Shown: positions 34,381 to 43,798, counted from the first letter of the stretch. The stretch: 64,000 bases of DNA from Streptomyces sp. WP-1 (GCF_030450125.1 NZ_CP123923.1:1364001-1428000), one strand, 5' to 3'. Notes: generated from the sequence alone by a model not told the origin. Translations and numbers: made by a program.

Positions 34381-35292
34381 ATGGACACCATGCGTGACCG
34401 TTTCGCTCCCGTCGTCTCCCGGCTCCTGGACGAGGACCCGCGGGTCGCGGTGGTCCTCGCCGAGATCGGCAAGGACGCCTTCCACGAGGCCGTCGCCCGG
34501 CATCCCGAGCGGGTGGTCAACGTCGGCATCCGCGAGCAGCTGCTGGTGGGGGCGGCGGCCGGGATGGCGCTGACCGGGCTGCGGCCCGTCGTGCACACGT
34601 TCGCGAGTTTTCTGGTGGAGCGGCCGTTCGAGCAGGTCAAGCTGGACTTCGGGCATCAGGGCACGGGAGCGGTACTGGTCAGCGCGGCCGCCTCCTACGA
34701 CTGGCCGGCCGGCGGGTTCACCCATATGGCGCCGGGCGACGTGGCCCTGCTGGACACCCTGGACGGCTGGACCGTGCACGTGCCGGGCCACCCCGACGAG
34801 GCCGGGACCCTGCTGCGGCACGCGGTCGCGGCGGGCGACGACCGGGTGTACGTACGGCTGTCCGCGCAGTCCAACCGGCGGGCGCTGCCGGTCGACGGCG
34901 AGCGGTTCGTGACCGTACGGGAGGGACGGGCCGGCGTGGTGATCGCGGTGGGCCCGCTGCTGGACGCGGTGCTGGACGCGACGGAGGGCATGGACGTGAC
35001 CGTGCTGTACGCGACGACCGTACGACCGTTCGACGCGGCCGGGCTGCGCCGGGCGGCCGGTACCGCGGGGACGGACGTGGTGACGGTCGAGCCGTATCTC
35101 GCGGGCACGTCGACCGCCGCGGTGAACGACGCCCTCGCGGACCTCCCGCACCGGGTCCTCGGCCTCGGGGTCGGCCGCCGGGAGCTGCGCCGCTACGGCA
35201 CCGTCGAGGAGCACACCGCCGCGCACGGTCTGGACGCGCGGAGTCTGCGCGAGCGGATCGGGGGGTTCCTGGGCGCGCGCGCCGGGGTGTGA
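34381..35292 (+). CDS. transketolase, C-terminal subunit
   Basis: A 303-residue protein containing the pyrimidine-binding and C-terminal domains. VVNVGIREQLLVGAAAGMAL carries the catalytic Glu that activates thiamine, and HTFASFLVERPFEQVKLDF and DDRVYVRLS follow. The last 120 residues (AGVVIAVGPLLDAVLDATEG onward) match the third transketolase domain. It starts 57 bases after the N-terminal subunit with CCGAAAGGGCGAC ahead of ATG. A split arrangement is common for transketolase-like proteins in secondary or C5 metabolism. Confidence 0.88.
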   Translation: MDTMRDRFAPVVSRLLDEDPRVAVVLAEIGKDAFHEAVARHPERVVNVGIREQLLVGAAAGMALTGLRPVVHTFASFLVERPFEQVKLDFGHQGTGAVLVSAAASYDWPAGGFTHMAPGDVALLDTLDGWTVHVPGHPDEAGTLLRHAVAAGDDRVYVRLSAQSNRRALPVDGERFVTVREGRAGVVIAVGPLLDAVLDATEGMDVTVLYATTVRPFDAAGLRRAAGTAGTDVVTVEPYLAGTSTAAVNDALADLPHRVLGLGVGRRELRRYGTVEEHTAAHGLDARSLRERIGGFLGARAGV

Positions 35293-35315
35293 GCGGGGGC
35301 GGGCGGGACGCGGCG

Positions 35316-35528
35316 TCAGCTCGGCGCCGGGGGCGTGTCCGCCACGGGCCGCCCCACCGCCCCGTCGTCCGACTCCCCGCCCGGCAGGCCCGCCACCGTG
35401 GCATCGGACCTCTCCCCCGACCGGCCCACCGCCCCGGCGTCCGGCTCCGCTGCCCGTCGGCCGTCGTCGTCCCGGCCGCCCTGTGCGTCCCCCGCGCTGC
35501 CGGATCCACCCGTCTCCGTCCCGCCCAT
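35316..35528 (-). CDS. small Gly/Asp-rich hypothetical protein
   Basis: A 70-residue frame with ATG 35528 preceded by AGGGAGGGAGCCGCA, a strong ribosome-binding site. The product (MGGTETGGSGSAGDAQGGRD and similar) is low-complexity, acidic and probably disordered, with no recognisable domain. It occupies the otherwise empty 300 bases between the split transketolase and yjbR. The good ribosome site argues for a real gene; the composition argues for caution. Confidence 0.4.
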   Translation of the reverse strand: MGGTETGGSGSAGDAQGGRDDDGRRAAEPDAGAVGRSGERSDATVAGLPGGESDDGAVGRPVADTPPAPS

Positions 35529-35592
35529 TGCGGCTCCCTCCCTGGCGACCGCGCGGGATCATGCCACGTCGCCTCCCCGGCCGCCGGGATTC

Positions 35593-35952
35593 TCACCGGG
35601 TGGGCGGGGTGCCCAACTCCGGGTGGGATTCGAGGAGTCGGGGCGGGGCGGCCTGGCGCCAGGAGTCGGCGAGGATGTCCCGGAGTTCGGCCTCGTCCTC
35701 CAGGGTCGCGAGCCGTGCCCTGATCCAGGCGAACTGCGCCTCGTGTCCGGCGATCCAGAACTTCTCCGGCTCGGCCAGCACCAGTTCGTCCCGCTCCTCC
35801 TTCGGGCAGCGCACGGCGAGGGACGTCTCGTCCTCGGGCAGGGTCGCGAACATCTTCCCGGCCACCCGGAAAGTGGGCATGTTCCAGGCCGTCTTCTCCG
35901 TGGTGTCGGGGAAGGACAGCGCGATACGGCGTACGGCTTCGGCATCCGGCAT
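35593..35952 (-). CDS. MmcQ/YjbR-family protein
   Basis: A 119-residue protein with the YjbR double-wing-like fold signature: PDAEAVRRIALSFPDTTEKT, then FRVAGKMFATLPEDETSLAV and AWIRARLATLEDEAELRDIL. Family members are small proteins suspected of binding DNA, with no established role. The start at ATG 35952 matches the family; an in-frame upstream start would add ten residues. Transcribed towards the small Gly-rich gene. Confidence 0.85.
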   Translation of the reverse strand: MPDAEAVRRIALSFPDTTEKTAWNMPTFRVAGKMFATLPEDETSLAVRCPKEERDELVLAEPEKFWIAGHEAQFAWIRARLATLEDEAELRDILADSWRQAAPPRLLESHPELGTPPTR

Positions 35953-35992
35953 GCCACGCACCGTAGCGCCGGGCACTGACAATGCCCGGCGG

Positions 35993-36895
35993 TCAGCCCC
36001 CCGCCGCCCCGCCCAGCGCCGCCAGCACCGGCCTGATCAGCGGATGCCCCTCCGCGCCCCGGCGCACCGCGGCGAAGACCCGGCGGGTGGGGGCCACGCC
36101 GTCCACCGGGCGTACGACCACGTCGCTGAGGTCCATGCCGCGCAGGGCGGAACGGGGCACGAGGGCGACACCCGCGTCGGCGGAGGCGAGGGCGACGACG
36201 GCGCGGAAGTCGTCGGAGGAGTGTTCGAGGCGGGGCTGGAACCCCGCGCTCTCGCAGGCGAGTACGACGACGTCGTGGCAGGGGTTGCCGGGGTAGGGCC
36301 CGATCCAGGGGTCCTTGGCCAGCTCGGCGAGGGGTACCTCGGCCGAGTCGGCGAGCCGGTGGCCGAGGGGGACCACGGCGTCGAACGGCTCCGCGTACAG
36401 CGGGACATGGGTGAGCCGGGGGTCGTCGGCGGACGGTGCGCCCCGGTACTCGACGGCCACCGCCACATCCACCTGCCGGTCCAGGACCATCGGCAGGCTG
36501 GCGTCGCCCTCCGCGTCCTTCACGCGGATGCGTATGCCGGGCGCGGTGCCGGCGAGGCGGGCCACCGCGGGGGCCACGACCTGGGCGATGCCGGTCGCGA
36601 AGGCCGCCACGGTGACCGTGCCGGCCTCGCCCGAGCCGTACGCCGCGAGTTCCGCCTCGGCGCGCTCCAGCTGGGCGAGGACCATGTTGGTGTGGCCGAG
36701 CAGGATCTCGCCGGCCGGAGTGAGCCGTACCCCCTTGGCGCCCCGCTCGACCAGCCGGTGGCCGGTCTCCTGCTCCAGGGCGGTCAGCTGCTGGGAGACG
36801 GCGGACGGGGTGAGATAGAGGGCGGCGGCCGCCGCGGTGACCGTGCGGTGGTCGGCCACCGCACGGAGGATGTGGAGCCGCCGTGCCTCGATCAT
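35993..36895 (-). CDS. LysR-family transcriptional regulator
   Basis: A 300-residue LysR protein. The winged helix covers about 1-65 (ILRAVADHRTVTAAAAALYL, TPSAVSQQLTALEQETGHRL) and the effector-binding domain covers 90-300. It lies directly downstream of kbl on the same strand with 31 bases between. This is the arrangement expected if it belongs to the tdh-kbl operon or is read through from it; it may control threonine catabolism or a neighbouring gene. The inducer is unknown. Confidence 0.9.
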   Translation of the reverse strand: MIEARRLHILRAVADHRTVTAAAAALYLTPSAVSQQLTALEQETGHRLVERGAKGVRLTPAGEILLGHTNMVLAQLERAEAELAAYGSGEAGTVTVAAFATGIAQVVAPAVARLAGTAPGIRIRVKDAEGDASLPMVLDRQVDVAVAVEYRGAPSADDPRLTHVPLYAEPFDAVVPLGHRLADSAEVPLAELAKDPWIGPYPGNPCHDVVVLACESAGFQPRLEHSSDDFRAVVALASADAGVALVPRSALRGMDLSDVVVRPVDGVAPTRRVFAAVRRGAEGHPLIRPVLAALGGAAGG

Positions 36896-36926
36896 GCCCC
36901 CGATTATCCCAGGTGATATCCCCTGG

Positions 36927-38120
36927 TCAGGCCGCCAGCTCCGCGCGCGCCGCGATGAACGCGTCCACCGCCCGGTTGACGTCCTCGGTGGAGTGCGCGG
37001 CGGACAGCTGGACGCGGATGCGGGCCTGGCCCTGCGGGACGACCGGGTAGGAGAACCCGATCACGTACACGCCCCGCTCCAGGAGCAGCTCGGCCATGCG
37101 GCCCGCCTGCGCCGCGTCGCCGATCATCACGGGGGCGATGGCGTGGTCGCCGGGGAGGACGTCGAAGCCCTCCGCGGTCATCCGGGAGCGGAACAGCTTG
37201 GTGTTCTCGGCCAGCCGCACCCGCAGGTCGTCGGCGGACTCCAGCAGGTCGAGGACCTTGAGGGAGGCGGCGGCGATCACCGGGGCGAGGGTGTTGGAGA
37301 ACAGGTAGGGGCGCGAGCGCTGGCGCAGCAGGGCGACGATCTCGGCGCGGGCGGCGACATAGCCGCCGGAGGCGCCGCCGAGGGCCTTGCCGAGGGTGCC
37401 GGTGATGATGTCCACCCGGTCCATCACGCCGTGCAGCTCGGGGGTGCCGCGGCCGCTCGGGCCGACGAAGCCGACGGCGTGCGAGTCGTCGACCATGACC
37501 ATCGCGTCGTAGCGGTCGGCGAGGTCGCAGATCTCGCCGAGCGGGGCGACGTAGCCGTCCATGGAGAACACGCCGTCGGTGACGATCAGCCGGCGGCGGG
37601 CGCCGGACGCCTCCTTGAGCTTCGCCTCCAGGTCGGCGAGGTCGCGGTTGGCGTAGCGGTGGCGGCGGGCCTTGGAGAGCCGGATGCCGTCGATGATGGA
37701 GGCGTGGTTGAGGGCGTCGGAGATCACCGCGTCCTCCTCGCCGAGCAGGGTCTCGAAGACACCGCCGTTGGCGTCGAAGCAGGAGGAGTAGAGGATGGTG
37801 TCCTCCTGGCCGAGGAACGCGGACAGGCGCGCCTCCAGCTCCTTGTGCACCTCCTGGGTGCCGCAGATGAAGCGGACGGAGGCCATGCCGTAGCCCCAGC
37901 GGTCCAGTGCCTCGTGGGCGGCGGCGATCACCTCGGGGTGGTCGGCGAGGCCGAGGTAGTTGTTGGCGCAGAAGTTGAGGACCTCGCCGGGGCGGCCGCC
38001 GGCGGTGACGCTGACGGTCGCGGACTGCGGGCTGCCGATGACCCGTTCGGGCTTGTGCAGGCCGGCGGCACGGATCTCGTCGAGGGTGGTGCGCAGATCG
38101 TCGCGGACGGTCTCGAACAT
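36927..38120 (-). CDS. kbl: glycine C-acetyltransferase (2-amino-3-ketobutyrate CoA ligase)
   Basis: A 397-residue PLP enzyme. With Tdh it converts threonine to glycine and acetyl-CoA: it cleaves 2-amino-3-ketobutyrate with CoA. The PLP-binding Lys245 is in [17 protein letters not shown]. The cofactor-contact [20 protein letters not shown] and [11 protein letters not shown] motifs are present, as is [16 protein letters not shown] at the N-terminus. The gene is 90 bases after tdh on the same strand. Assignment is firm from motifs plus operon. Confidence 0.94.
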   Translation of the reverse strand: MFETVRDDLRTTLDEIRAAGLHKPERVIGSPQSATVSVTAGGRPGEVLNFCANNYLGLADHPEVIAAAHEALDRWGYGMASVRFICGTQEVHKELEARLSAFLGQEDTILYSSCFDANGGVFETLLGEEDAVISDALNHASIIDGIRLSKARRHRYANRDLADLEAKLKEASGARRRLIVTDGVFSMDGYVAPLGEICDLADRYDAMVMVDDSHAVGFVGPSGRGTPELHGVMDRVDIITGTLGKALGGASGGYVAARAEIVALLRQRSRPYLFSNTLAPVIAAASLKVLDLLESADDLRVRLAENTKLFRSRMTAEGFDVLPGDHAIAPVMIGDAAQAGRMAELLLERGVYVIGFSYPVVPQGQARIRVQLSAAHSTEDVNRAVDAFIAARAELAA

Positions 38121-38176
38121 GACAGAAGCTCCTAGGTGATGCGGGTGGCGTACGCCGAGCGGGTGACGTACGGCTC

Positions 38177-38230
38177 ACGCGGTCCGGTCGGGTTACGCGG
38201 TCCGGTCGGGTTACGCGGTCCAGTCGAGGA
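38177..38230. repeat. 18-base tandem repeat across the tdh stop codon
   Basis: ACGCGGTCCGGTCGGGTT occurs at 38177-38194 and again at 38195-38212. A third, diverged copy at 38213-38230 is the last coding part of tdh. Read on the minus strand, each copy repeats the end of tdh (Asp-x-Thr-Ala-stop), so the terminal codons and stop were duplicated twice into the spacer. Confidence 0.85.
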
Positions 38231-39239
38231 TGACCTTGCCGCCCTTGCCGCCGGCGGCGTCCGCGAAGGCCGACTCGAAATCGCGGTAGTCGTACCGGCC
38301 GGTGATCACGGGGGCGAGGTCGAGGCCGCCCTCCAGCAGCACCGACATCGCGTACCAGGTCTCGAACATCTCCCGGCCGTAGATGCCCTTGATGGTGATC
38401 ATCGAGGTGACGATCCGGGCCCAGTCGACGGGGAACTCCTGGGCGGGCAGGCCGAGCATGGCGATCCGGCCGCCGTGCGTCATGTTGGCGATCATGTCGC
38501 GCATGGCCTCGGGCCTGCCGGACATCTCCAGGCCGATGTCGAAGCCCTCGCGCAGCCCCAGCTCCCGCTGTCCGTCGGCGATGGTGGTCTCGGCGACGTT
38601 CAGCGCGAGGCTCACGCCGATCTTGCGGGCCAGCTGGAGGCGCTCCTCGCTGACGTCGGTGACGACGACGTTGCGGGCGCCCGCGTGCCGGGCGACGGCG
38701 GCGGCCATCAGGCCGATCGGTCCGGCGCCGGTGATCAGGACGTCCTCGCCGACCAGCGGGAAGGACAGCGCGGTGTGCACGGCGTTGCCGAACGGGTCGA
38801 AGATCGCGGCGACATCGAGGTCGACCGGGACGCGGTGCACCCAGACGTTGGTCGCGGGCAGGGCGACGTACTCGGCGAACGCGCCGTCGCGGCCGACGCC
38901 GAGGCCGACGGTGGCCCGGCACAGATGGCGGCGCCCGGCCAGGCAATTGCGGCACTTGCCGCACACCAGGTGGCCCTCGCCGCTGACCCGGTCGCCGACC
39001 TGGACGTCGGTGACGCCCCGGCCGACCTCCACGACCTCGCCGACGAACTCGTGCCCGAGCACCAGCGGGGTGCTGATCGTCTGCTGCGCCCAGCCGTCCC
39101 AGGCCCGGATGTGCAGGTCGGTGCCGCAGATACCGGTCCGCTGGACCTTGATCAGTACGTCGCCGGCCCCGATCGCGGGCTCCGGGACGTCCGTCAGCCA
39201 GAGTCCGGGCTCCGCCTTGTCCTTGACCAGCGCCTTCAC
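38211..39239 (-). CDS. tdh: L-threonine 3-dehydrogenase
   Basis: A 342-residue zinc-dependent medium-chain dehydrogenase that oxidises threonine to 2-amino-3-ketobutyrate with NAD. Catalytic Cys38 is in [11 protein letters not shown] and GHEFVG carries the zinc His. The structural zinc Cys cluster is [15 protein letters not shown]. The NAD site is [23 protein letters not shown] 39239 with CAGGAG eight bases ahead gives Cys at 38, as in the E. coli enzyme. It is first in the tdh-kbl unit. Its last codons are duplicated in the downstream spacer. Confidence 0.94.
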   Translation of the reverse strand: MKALVKDKAEPGLWLTDVPEPAIGAGDVLIKVQRTGICGTDLHIRAWDGWAQQTISTPLVLGHEFVGEVVEVGRGVTDVQVGDRVSGEGHLVCGKCRNCLAGRRHLCRATVGLGVGRDGAFAEYVALPATNVWVHRVPVDLDVAAIFDPFGNAVHTALSFPLVGEDVLITGAGPIGLMAAAVARHAGARNVVVTDVSEERLQLARKIGVSLALNVAETTIADGQRELGLREGFDIGLEMSGRPEAMRDMIANMTHGGRIAMLGLPAQEFPVDWARIVTSMITIKGIYGREMFETWYAMSVLLEGGLDLAPVITGRYDYRDFESAFADAAGGKGGKVILDWTA

Positions 39240-39432
39240 TCGTACGGCTCCTGTGGGTGAGGTCCCGTACACGGGCATGCCGAAGGGCCGCGCCCGCACC
39301 GGGTCAGAGGGGTGGAATCACCCTGCAATCTGCCGCATGGACGCGCCGTAATCCATCGAGCTTTTCTTAACCGGCGCCTCAGCTTTCCTTCACGCCCCTC
39401 TTGTCATATGACTTTGCCGTACGAGCCGACCG

Positions 39433-40008
39433 TCAGATGGGCAGCCCGTCCCGTGCGCTGCGTTCGATCCGTACGACGAGATCGGCGGCCAGCGACTTGA
39501 TCGTCTCCAGCCCTGCCCTGCCCCAGGCGCGCGGCCCGGTGTCGGCGGCGCACACGGTGCCGAGCGTCATGCCGGTGCCGTCGAGGAGCGGGGCGCCGAG
39601 GTAGGAGCGGATGCCGTACTCGTCCACGACCGGGTTGCCCGCGAACCGGGGGTAGTCGCGGACGTCGTCCAGGACCAGGGCCTTGCGGCGGACCACCACA
39701 TGGGGGCAGAACCCGTGGTCGCGGGGCAGGGTCCGGCCCCACTGCGCCCGGCCGCCGTCCTCCCCCGGGAGCGGCGCGACGGCCGGGACGCACAGGCCGG
39801 CGAAGTACTGCCGTTCCTCGCCGACGAAGTTGACCATGGCGTAGGGCGCGCCGGTGAGGCGGGCGAGATGGTCCGCGAAAGCGTCGAGCGCGGGGTCGGG
39901 GCGCTCCCCGAGGCCGAGTGCCCGCAGCCGCCGGACGCGGGCGGGGGCCTCCTTGTCCTCGGGGGTGAGCAGCAGACCGCGGACCGGCCGGGACGGCTCG
40001 TAGCTCAT
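39433..40008 (-). CDS. GAF-domain protein adjacent to conservon
   Basis: A 191-residue protein with a single GAF domain (about 45-180): YAMVNFVGEERQYFAGLCVP, then RDHGFCPHVVVRRKALVLDD and VDEYGIRSYLGAPLLDGTGM. GAF domains bind small ligands or act as sensors. There is no kinase or cyclase output domain. The gene follows cvnD after 62 bases on the same strand and is therefore likely a fifth member of this conservon. Its ATG is at 40008; the open frame extends upstream only through antisense of cvnD. Ligand unknown. Confidence 0.85.
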   Translation of the reverse strand: MSYEPSRPVRGLLLTPEDKEAPARVRRLRALGLGERPDPALDAFADHLARLTGAPYAMVNFVGEERQYFAGLCVPAVAPLPGEDGGRAQWGRTLPRDHGFCPHVVVRRKALVLDDVRDYPRFAGNPVVDEYGIRSYLGAPLLDGTGMTLGTVCAADTGPRAWGRAGLETIKSLAADLVVRIERSARDGLPI

Positions 40009-40070
40009 GGCCGGGCTCCGTCGCTGTGCGGGTGCCTCATCTGGGGAACTCCGTGGGCGGTCGGTCGGGT

Positions 40071-40673
40071 TCACCGGTGCGCGGCGCCGTGGCTCGGCGC
40101 GTGCTCCGGGGTGTGGGCGAGCAGATGGCGGACGAGGGCCAGCAGGGTCCCCACGCCGGAGCTGGAGATCCGGGCGTCGCAGCGCACGACCGGCACCTCG
40201 GGGTCGAGGTCGATGGCGGCGCGCACCTCCTCGGTGTCGTAGCGGTGGCCCCCGTCGAACTCGTTGACGGCGACGATGAAGCCGATTCCGCGTTCCTCGA
40301 AGAAGTCCACGGCGGCGAAGCAGTCCTGGAGCCGGCGGGTGTCGGCGAGGATCACCGCGCCGAGCGCGCCCTCGGACAGCTCGTCCCACATGAACCAGAA
40401 CCGCTCCTGCCCGGGGGTGCCGAACAGGTAGAGCACATGGTCCGGATCGAGGGAGATCCGGCCGAAGTCCATGGCGACCGTGGTCTCCATCTTGTTCTCG
40501 ATGCCTTCGAGGCTGTCGGTCGCGGCGCTGACCGTGGTGAGCAGCTCCTCCGTGCTCAGCGGGGCGATCTCGCTGACCGCGCCCACGAAGGTGGTCTTGC
40601 CGACCCCGAACCCGCCCGCCACGAGGATCTTGAGCGCGGTGGGGAACGGGTCAGAGCTGTCGTCGTAGTCCAT
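40071..40673 (-). CDS. cvnD: conservon GTP-binding protein CvnD
   Basis: A 200-residue small GTPase of the conservon type. The P-loop is VAGGFGVGKTTFVGAVS near 15, DFGRISL gives the switch region, FGTPGQERFWFMWDELSEGA corresponds to DxxGQE with Thr-Pro replacing Asp-Thr/Ala, and VAVNEFDGG stands for NKxD. The ATG lies inside the cvnC coding region, overlapping by 23 bases. In Streptomyces, CvnD works with CvnA, CvnB and CvnC in a membrane-associated complex likened to eukaryotic GPCR/G-protein signalling. Confidence 0.92.
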   Translation of the reverse strand: MDYDDSSDPFPTALKILVAGGFGVGKTTFVGAVSEIAPLSTEELLTTVSAATDSLEGIENKMETTVAMDFGRISLDPDHVLYLFGTPGQERFWFMWDELSEGALGAVILADTRRLQDCFAAVDFFEERGIGFIVAVNEFDGGHRYDTEEVRAAIDLDPEVPVVRCDARISSSGVGTLLALVRHLLAHTPEHAPSHGAAHR

Positions 40674-41028
40674 CGAGCACTGCCTCCAGCAGGGACCGGT
40701 CGGTGGGAGTGTGGTGGAACGCGGGGGGCTTGGTGGTCAGCGCTTCGCAGTCGACCAGGTCCGCGAGCAGGATCTTGGTGACCACGGCGGGCAGTTTCAG
40801 GTGGGCGGCGACCTCGGCGACCGAGACGGGTGCCCGGCACAGGTCGAGCGCCTGGGCGTGCTCGGGGCCGAGGTAGCCGAGCGGGGTGACCCCGGTGGCC
40901 ATCACCTGGGAGATCAGATCGAGTGCGACGCTGGGTTCGGTGCGGCCGTTGCTGACCGTGAACGGGCGTACCAGCCGTCCGGCCGCGTCGTCCAGCCAGG
41001 GCCCGTCGCCGGCCGCGGCCACGCTCAA
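40651..41028 (-). CDS. cvnC: conservon DUF742 protein CvnC
   Basis: A 125-residue DUF742 protein with a winged-helix-like middle. Motifs are RLVRPFTVSNGRTEPSVALD, ISQVMATG and LCRAPVSVAEVAAHLKLPAV, followed by VLDGLRRQL at the end. The start is read as TTG 41028, whose last two bases overlap the cvnB stop (TTGA); GTG 41022 is an alternative two codons in. The overlap indicates coupled translation within the conservon. Confidence 0.9.
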   Translation of the reverse strand: MSVAAAGDGPWLDDAAGRLVRPFTVSNGRTEPSVALDLISQVMATGVTPLGYLGPEHAQALDLCRAPVSVAEVAAHLKLPAVVTKILLADLVDCEALTTKPPAFHHTPTDRSLLEAVLDGLRRQL

Positions 41029-41459
41029 TGCCTCGGCGCCGTGGGTCCGCCGGCGTGTTGCCTGGGGGCGGTGATCAGGTAGGGGCGCACGCTCTTGACC
41101 AGCATCGCCATCTCGTAGCCGAGCACGGCCGCGTCGGCCTCGCGGCCCGCCATCACGGCGAGACAGGTGCCGGATCCGGCGGTGGTGACGAACAGCAGGG
41201 TCGAGGCGAGTTCCACGACGACCTGCCGTACGTCGCCGCCGTCCCCGAACCGGACGCCCGCGCTGCGGCCGAGCGAGTACAGGCCGGAGGCGAGGGCGGC
41301 CATGTGGTCGGCGCTGTCCGGGTCGAGGCCGTGCACGGCCTTCACCAGCCCGTCGCAGGACAGGAGCACCGCGCTGCTGGTGTGCGGTACGCGCTGCACG
41401 AGGCCGCTGAGCAGCCAGTCGAGGTCGGATGCGTGAGCGGTCGGCGCATCGCTCGCCAT
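41025..41459 (-). CDS. cvnB: conservon roadblock/LC7 protein CvnB
   Basis: A 144-residue roadblock/LC7-domain protein: LDWLLSGLVQRVPHTSSAVL at the start, SCDGLVKAVHGLDPDSADHM, then YEMAMLVKSVRPYLITAPRQ. Such proteins act as GTPase regulators or adaptors and bind CvnA or CvnD. The ATG at 41459 follows AAGGAGTCGATCCACC. A 100-base gap separates it from cvnA. Confidence 0.92.
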   Translation of the reverse strand: MASDAPTAHASDLDWLLSGLVQRVPHTSSAVLLSCDGLVKAVHGLDPDSADHMAALASGLYSLGRSAGVRFGDGGDVRQVVVELASTLLFVTTAGSGTCLAVMAGREADAAVLGYEMAMLVKSVRPYLITAPRQHAGGPTAPRH

Positions 41460-41559
41460 GGTGGATCGACTCCTTGGGGTCACGAAATTCGGTGGGAGCG
41501 CTGGGGGTTGGGGGGTGGTACGGCTCGTACGGGGCCCGGTGCGGGCCTGGTACGAGGGG

Positions 41560-43464
41560 TCAGCCGGCCGGTGCGCTTCCCTCGGACGGGCCGCTGGACA
41601 GGGGGGACGGGCCGGCAGAGGAATTCCTCAGGTCGCCCTGTATCAGGTGCCCTTGGGGTGGCTCCTGCTCCGGGCGGTGGACGCGCGGGCGCGCGGGCTC
41701 GGCGGGCGGGTGGACGGAGAGCGGTGCGTGGCCGGGGTGCCCGGCGTGCAGATGCTCACGGTCCGTTCGCGGTGGGGCCGCCTCGGCGAGCCCGATGCCG
41801 CGCTGGAAGGCCGCCATCAGTCCGGGGTCGTGGCCCCCGAGGGTGTCGCCCTCCTGCCGGGGCGCGGGGCCGCCGCGCAGCTGCGGGGCGAGGCTCTCCT
41901 GGGCCCGGCGGCGCGGCAGTTGGGGCCTGGCCATGGTGCCGCGCACCGTGTCGGCACGCGGGGTGGGCAGGACGCCGTCGTGCTCGTCGGCCACCGCGCG
42001 GTGCCGGGCGCGGATGCCGGGTGCGGCCTCGGCGGGGGTGGGGCGCTCGCGGTGGGTGTCGCGGACGGGGAGCGGGGGCGGGTCCTCGTGGGTATGAACT
42101 TCCGTATGCGCGGCGGGGCTTGGGCTCATCGGCGCGGGCGCGGGCACGGGCGCGGGTCGTACCGGCTGCGCCTGCTGTGCCTGCCACACCGGCGCGGGCG
42201 GTTCCACCCGGGGCTGTGCGGGCGGCAGGGCGGTGGTCTCCGGCGCGCACTCCGCCTGCGGCGTCCCCAGCAGGGCCTCGGGGACGACGAGTACGGCCTG
42301 GACCCCGCCGTAGATGTTGCTCTGGAGCCGGACGCCGATGCCGTGCCGGCGGGCGAGCTGGGAGACGACGTAGAGGCCGATGCGGCCGTCGGCCAGCAGG
42401 CTGGCGACGTTGACCTGGTCGGGGTCGGCCAGCAGGGCGTTCATCCGGTTCTGTTCACCGACGGGCATGCCGAGCCCGCGGTCCTCGACCTCGACGGCGA
42501 GCCCGGAGGTGACGAGGCCCGCGCGCAGCAGCACCTGGGTGCCGGGGGCGGAGAACACCGTGGCGTTCTCGATGAGTTCGGCGAGCAGGTGGATGACGTC
42601 GGCGACGGCGTGGCCGCGCAGTTCGCCGTCGATCGGGGGCACCAGCTTGACCCGGGAGTACTGCTCGACCTCGGCGATGGCGGAGCGCAGCACCTCGGTC
42701 ATGCTCACCGGGTTGCTCCACTGGCGCCGGGAGACGGCACCGCCGAGCACGGCGAGGTTCTCGGCGTGCCGCCGGATGCGGGTGGCCAGGTGGTCCACGT
42801 GGAAGAGGCCCTTGAGCAGGTCGGGGTCCTCGATCTCGTGTTCCAGGTCGTCCAGGATGGAGATCTCACGGTGCACGAGCGACTGCAGCCGGCGCGCGAG
42901 GTTGACGAACACTTCGAGCTTCTGCTCGTTGCCCGCGTGGCTGGAGAGCTGGGCGGCCCGCACGACGGCGGTGACGGCGCCCTCGTGCGCGCGGGCCAGG
43001 TCGGCGGCGAGCAGTTCGAAGTCGTCGGCGTCCGTGGGCGCCCTGCGGCGGGACGGGCGCTGCGGCGGGGCCTCCCCCTGGCGCAGGGCGTCCACGAGTT
43101 CTTGCAGGTCGGCCTCGCCGCGCGCGGCGGTGCGGCGCAGGGCGTCGATGCGCTCGGCGACACCGCGGGCGGCGCGGTCGGCGGCCACGGCGGCGATCAG
43201 GATGCCCGCGACGGCCACGGTGACCGCGCCGCCGAGCACGGCCCACAGGACGGGGCCGGTGCGGGCGCCGGTGGAGCGGATGGTGAACAGGACGGCGGCG
43301 GTGGCGCCGAGGGCGACCGCGAGCGGGGGCAGCACGGCGAGCCGCATCAGCTGGGGCCGTATGTGCGTCTCGGGCAGTGCGGGAGCGGGTCGGGCGACCG
43401 GCCGCCCGTGCCGCCCGCCCTCCCGGCGGTCGGCACGGGTGGCCGGTGCGCGAAGGTGAGACAT
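41560..43464 (-). CDS. cvnA: conservon sensor histidine kinase-like protein CvnA
   Basis: A 634-residue membrane sensor. Two hydrophobic segments near residues 40-60 and 70-90 (LAVLPPLAVALGATAAVLF, VLWAVLGGAVTVAVAGILIA) are followed by a coiled-coil/dimerisation part and an ATPase domain. The ATPase has HLLAELIENATVFSAPGTQV (N box), VEDRGLGMPVGEQNRMNALL (G1) and GRIGLYVVSQLARRHGIGV (G2). The C-terminal 180 residues are Pro/His-rich and disordered, ending in RNSSAGPSPLSSG. ATG 43464 with GAGGA seven bases ahead is preferred over a start at 43506. First gene of the conservon. Confidence 0.92.
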   Translation of the reverse strand: MSHLRAPATRADRREGGRHGRPVARPAPALPETHIRPQLMRLAVLPPLAVALGATAAVLFTIRSTGARTGPVLWAVLGGAVTVAVAGILIAAVAADRAARGVAERIDALRRTAARGEADLQELVDALRQGEAPPQRPSRRRAPTDADDFELLAADLARAHEGAVTAVVRAAQLSSHAGNEQKLEVFVNLARRLQSLVHREISILDDLEHEIEDPDLLKGLFHVDHLATRIRRHAENLAVLGGAVSRRQWSNPVSMTEVLRSAIAEVEQYSRVKLVPPIDGELRGHAVADVIHLLAELIENATVFSAPGTQVLLRAGLVTSGLAVEVEDRGLGMPVGEQNRMNALLADPDQVNVASLLADGRIGLYVVSQLARRHGIGVRLQSNIYGGVQAVLVVPEALLGTPQAECAPETTALPPAQPRVEPPAPVWQAQQAQPVRPAPVPAPAPMSPSPAAHTEVHTHEDPPPLPVRDTHRERPTPAEAAPGIRARHRAVADEHDGVLPTPRADTVRGTMARPQLPRRRAQESLAPQLRGGPAPRQEGDTLGGHDPGLMAAFQRGIGLAEAAPPRTDREHLHAGHPGHAPLSVHPPAEPARPRVHRPEQEPPQGHLIQGDLRNSSAGPSPLSSGPSEGSAPAG

Positions 43465-43798
43465 TCTGCGTCCTCGTACGGGTCCGTCGGGCCTGGGGTC
43501 GGACACTCACGGTAGTCGCCTCCGCCTCATGTGCGAGGGGCAGTTGCCAAACTCCCCCGCCCAGCGTCCCGCTCTGGTATGAGGCCCCGTACGAAAGACC
43601 GATGACCGGGTCGCGTGTGCTCCGATCGGGTCGAAAAATATCGATAAGGTCCGATCAAAAGCGGTCAGAAAGAGCGAGTGGGTCGGGACGGCCGACCAGG
43701 GCCGACCTCCCGGCCCGCAGCTCGGCCCAGGCCCCGCCCGACGGCGTTCACCGTTCGCCGAACCGCGCTCGCCCTCCCTCCCCGGACACCCGCGAATG
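43465..43798. other. 334-base intergenic region upstream of the conservon
   Basis: The interval is lower in GC than its surroundings, especially 43620-43675, where GTCGAAAAATATCGATAAGG and GATCAAAAGCGGTC occur. No open frame has coding character. It probably carries the cvnA promoter and separates it from the convergent-facing cupin gene end. GATCGGGTCGAAAAATATCGAT contains short ATCGA/TCGAT symmetry but no strong hairpin. Confidence 0.5.
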
